The notes under the pieces were generated by a model. That model ran no database searches, was not told where the DNA came from, and saw only the letters and a list, made by a program, of their open reading frames with translations. Of a stretch of DNA of 64,000 nucleotides, positions 63,429 through 64,000 are shown piece after piece. A program made the position numbers and the translations under genes. Numbering within the stretch: the first letter of the stretch is position 1; every line of letters begins with the position of its first letter. This DNA is from Phyllobacterium calauticae (lineage in GTDB: Bacteria > Pseudomonadota > Alphaproteobacteria > Rhizobiales > Rhizobiaceae), in assembly GCF_019991125.1 (NCBI RefSeq), contig NZ_JAGENB010000001.1, positions 62,001 to 126,000 on the forward strand. The letters run 5' to 3'.

Positions 63429-64000
63429 TTCAGTTCTATGTCCAGTCCGATATCCAGCGTTGGCGCTGCCATGGTGATCTTAGAGGTCGAGATGTAGTCG
63501 ACGCCGGTTTCTGCGATGGCCTTGATCGTATCAAACGCAATATTGCCCGATGCTTCAAGCCTGGCGCGGCCTGCGTTTATTTTCACTGCCTTTTCAAGCA
63601 GTTCCGGCCCCATATTATCAAGAAGAATCACATCGGCATTGACGGACAATGCCTCATCGAACTGATCAAGGCCATCCACCTCCACCTCGATCTTGACGAG
63701 ATGTCCGGCATAGGCCCGCGCCGCCAGAATGGCCTTGGCGACACCGCCCGCAACGGCAATGTGGTTGTCCTTGATCAGGATCGCGTCATCAAGGCCGAAG
63801 CGGTGGTTGGAACCGCCGCCGCACTTCACCGCATATTTGGCGAAAGTCCGCATGCCGGGGATGGTCTTGCGCGTGTCGCACACCCTGGCATGGGTATGGG
63901 CGATCAGGTCGGCAAAGCGGGCGGTATAGCTGGAGATTCCGCTCAGATGCATGAGGAAATTGAGCGCCACGCGCTCGGCCGACAGGATGGCGCGGGCATT
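63425..64000 (-). CDS. nadC: Nicotinate-nucleotide pyrophosphorylase (5' part beyond window)
   Basis: About 190 C-terminal residues are visible; the N-terminus lies past the window. The frame stays open to base 64000 ([21 protein letters not shown]). The catalytic region [38 protein letters not shown] and the C-terminal [17 protein letters not shown] are standard NadC. It converts quinolinate and PRPP to nicotinate mononucleotide. It heads the visible nadC-panC-panB run and is a probable NadQ target, if the nad genes continue upstream. Confidence 0.95.
   Translation of the reverse strand, partial: NARAILSAERVALNFLMHLSGISSYTARFADLIAHTHARVCDTRKTIPGMRTFAKYAVKCGGGSNHRFGLDDAILIKDNHIAVAGGVAKAILAARAYAGHLVKIEVEVDGLDQFDEALSVNADVILLDNMGPELLEKAVKINAGRARLEASGNIAFDTIKAIAETGVDYISTSKITMAAPTLDIGLDIELK

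Overview
This is a chromosomal window from an alphaproteobacterium, most likely Hyphomicrobiales (Rhizobiales) near Brucella/Ochrobactrum/Phyllobacterium. The evidence is high GC, the core gene order (pepA | lptF-lptG-lptD-surA-pdxA-rsmA; fabD-fabG-acpP-fabF-mltG-yicC-gmk; rpsF-rpsR-DUF2232-rplI; dnaB-alr-radA-cvpA-purF; psd-pssA) and lineage-typical proteins such as NadQ, a holC-linked membrane protein and a TIGR02301 protein. The organism call is an inference from gene content. I saw no rRNA, tRNA, CRISPR array, prophage or complete insertion sequence.

Layout. 1-3.4 kb: a cut MFS transporter facing a SufR-like cysteine-rich regulator, then a leftward holC / membrane protein / GNAT cluster. 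3.5-13 kb: pepA, then the rightward envelope-assembly operon lptF-lptG-lptD-surA-pdxA-rsmA. 13-20 kb: leftward fatty-acid and cell-wall genes (fabD, fabG, acpP, fabF, mltG, yicC, gmk). 19.7-20.6 kb: an 850-base divergent region with a fabD promoter candidate, a structured stretch, a palindromic repeat and the rpsF leader. 20.6-31.9 kb: rpsF-rpsR-DUF2232-rplI, cfa, dnaB, alr, radA, cvpA, purF and an SDR. 32-35 kb: an accessory pocket (7-TM AraC regulator, exported protein, AT-richer hydrolase). 35-39 kb: psd-pssA and an ArsR-type sensor with an Atm1-like exporter. 39-49 kb: LysM protein, LOG, CorA/ZntB, RarD, citramalate synthase, GFA enzyme, DUF559 protein, cysS, ArgO. 49-56 kb: SRAP protein, Nudix, several lineage-specific proteins, and an ECF41 sigma factor with its AhpD-like partner gene. 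56-64 kb: PhzF, dihydroorotase, YgfZ, then HD hydrolase / phosphatase / NadQ / cupin, an orphan HigA, and nadC-panC-panB, with nadC cut by the window end.

How the genes connect. The first half is a near-complete outer-membrane supply line: LPS transport (LptF/G/D), an OMP chaperone, fatty-acid synthesis with ACP, septal/peptidoglycan processing and phospholipid synthesis. The right end couples NAD and pantothenate synthesis, both fed by aspartate, to the NAD regulator NadQ.

The most distinctive signals are: (1) an ECF41 sigma factor gene whose partner gene carries a textbook ECF41 promoter (TGTCACA-N16-CGTC) lying inside a truncated upstream gene; (2) three families of palindromic intergenic repeats, one of which supplies the ribosome-binding sequence of a DUF559 gene, and one present as a tandem pair that diverged while keeping its arms complementary; (3) a possible structured RNA upstream of fabD; (4) the tight HD-phosphatase-NadQ operon. 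I found no clearly new defence or mobile system; most of the window is housekeeping.
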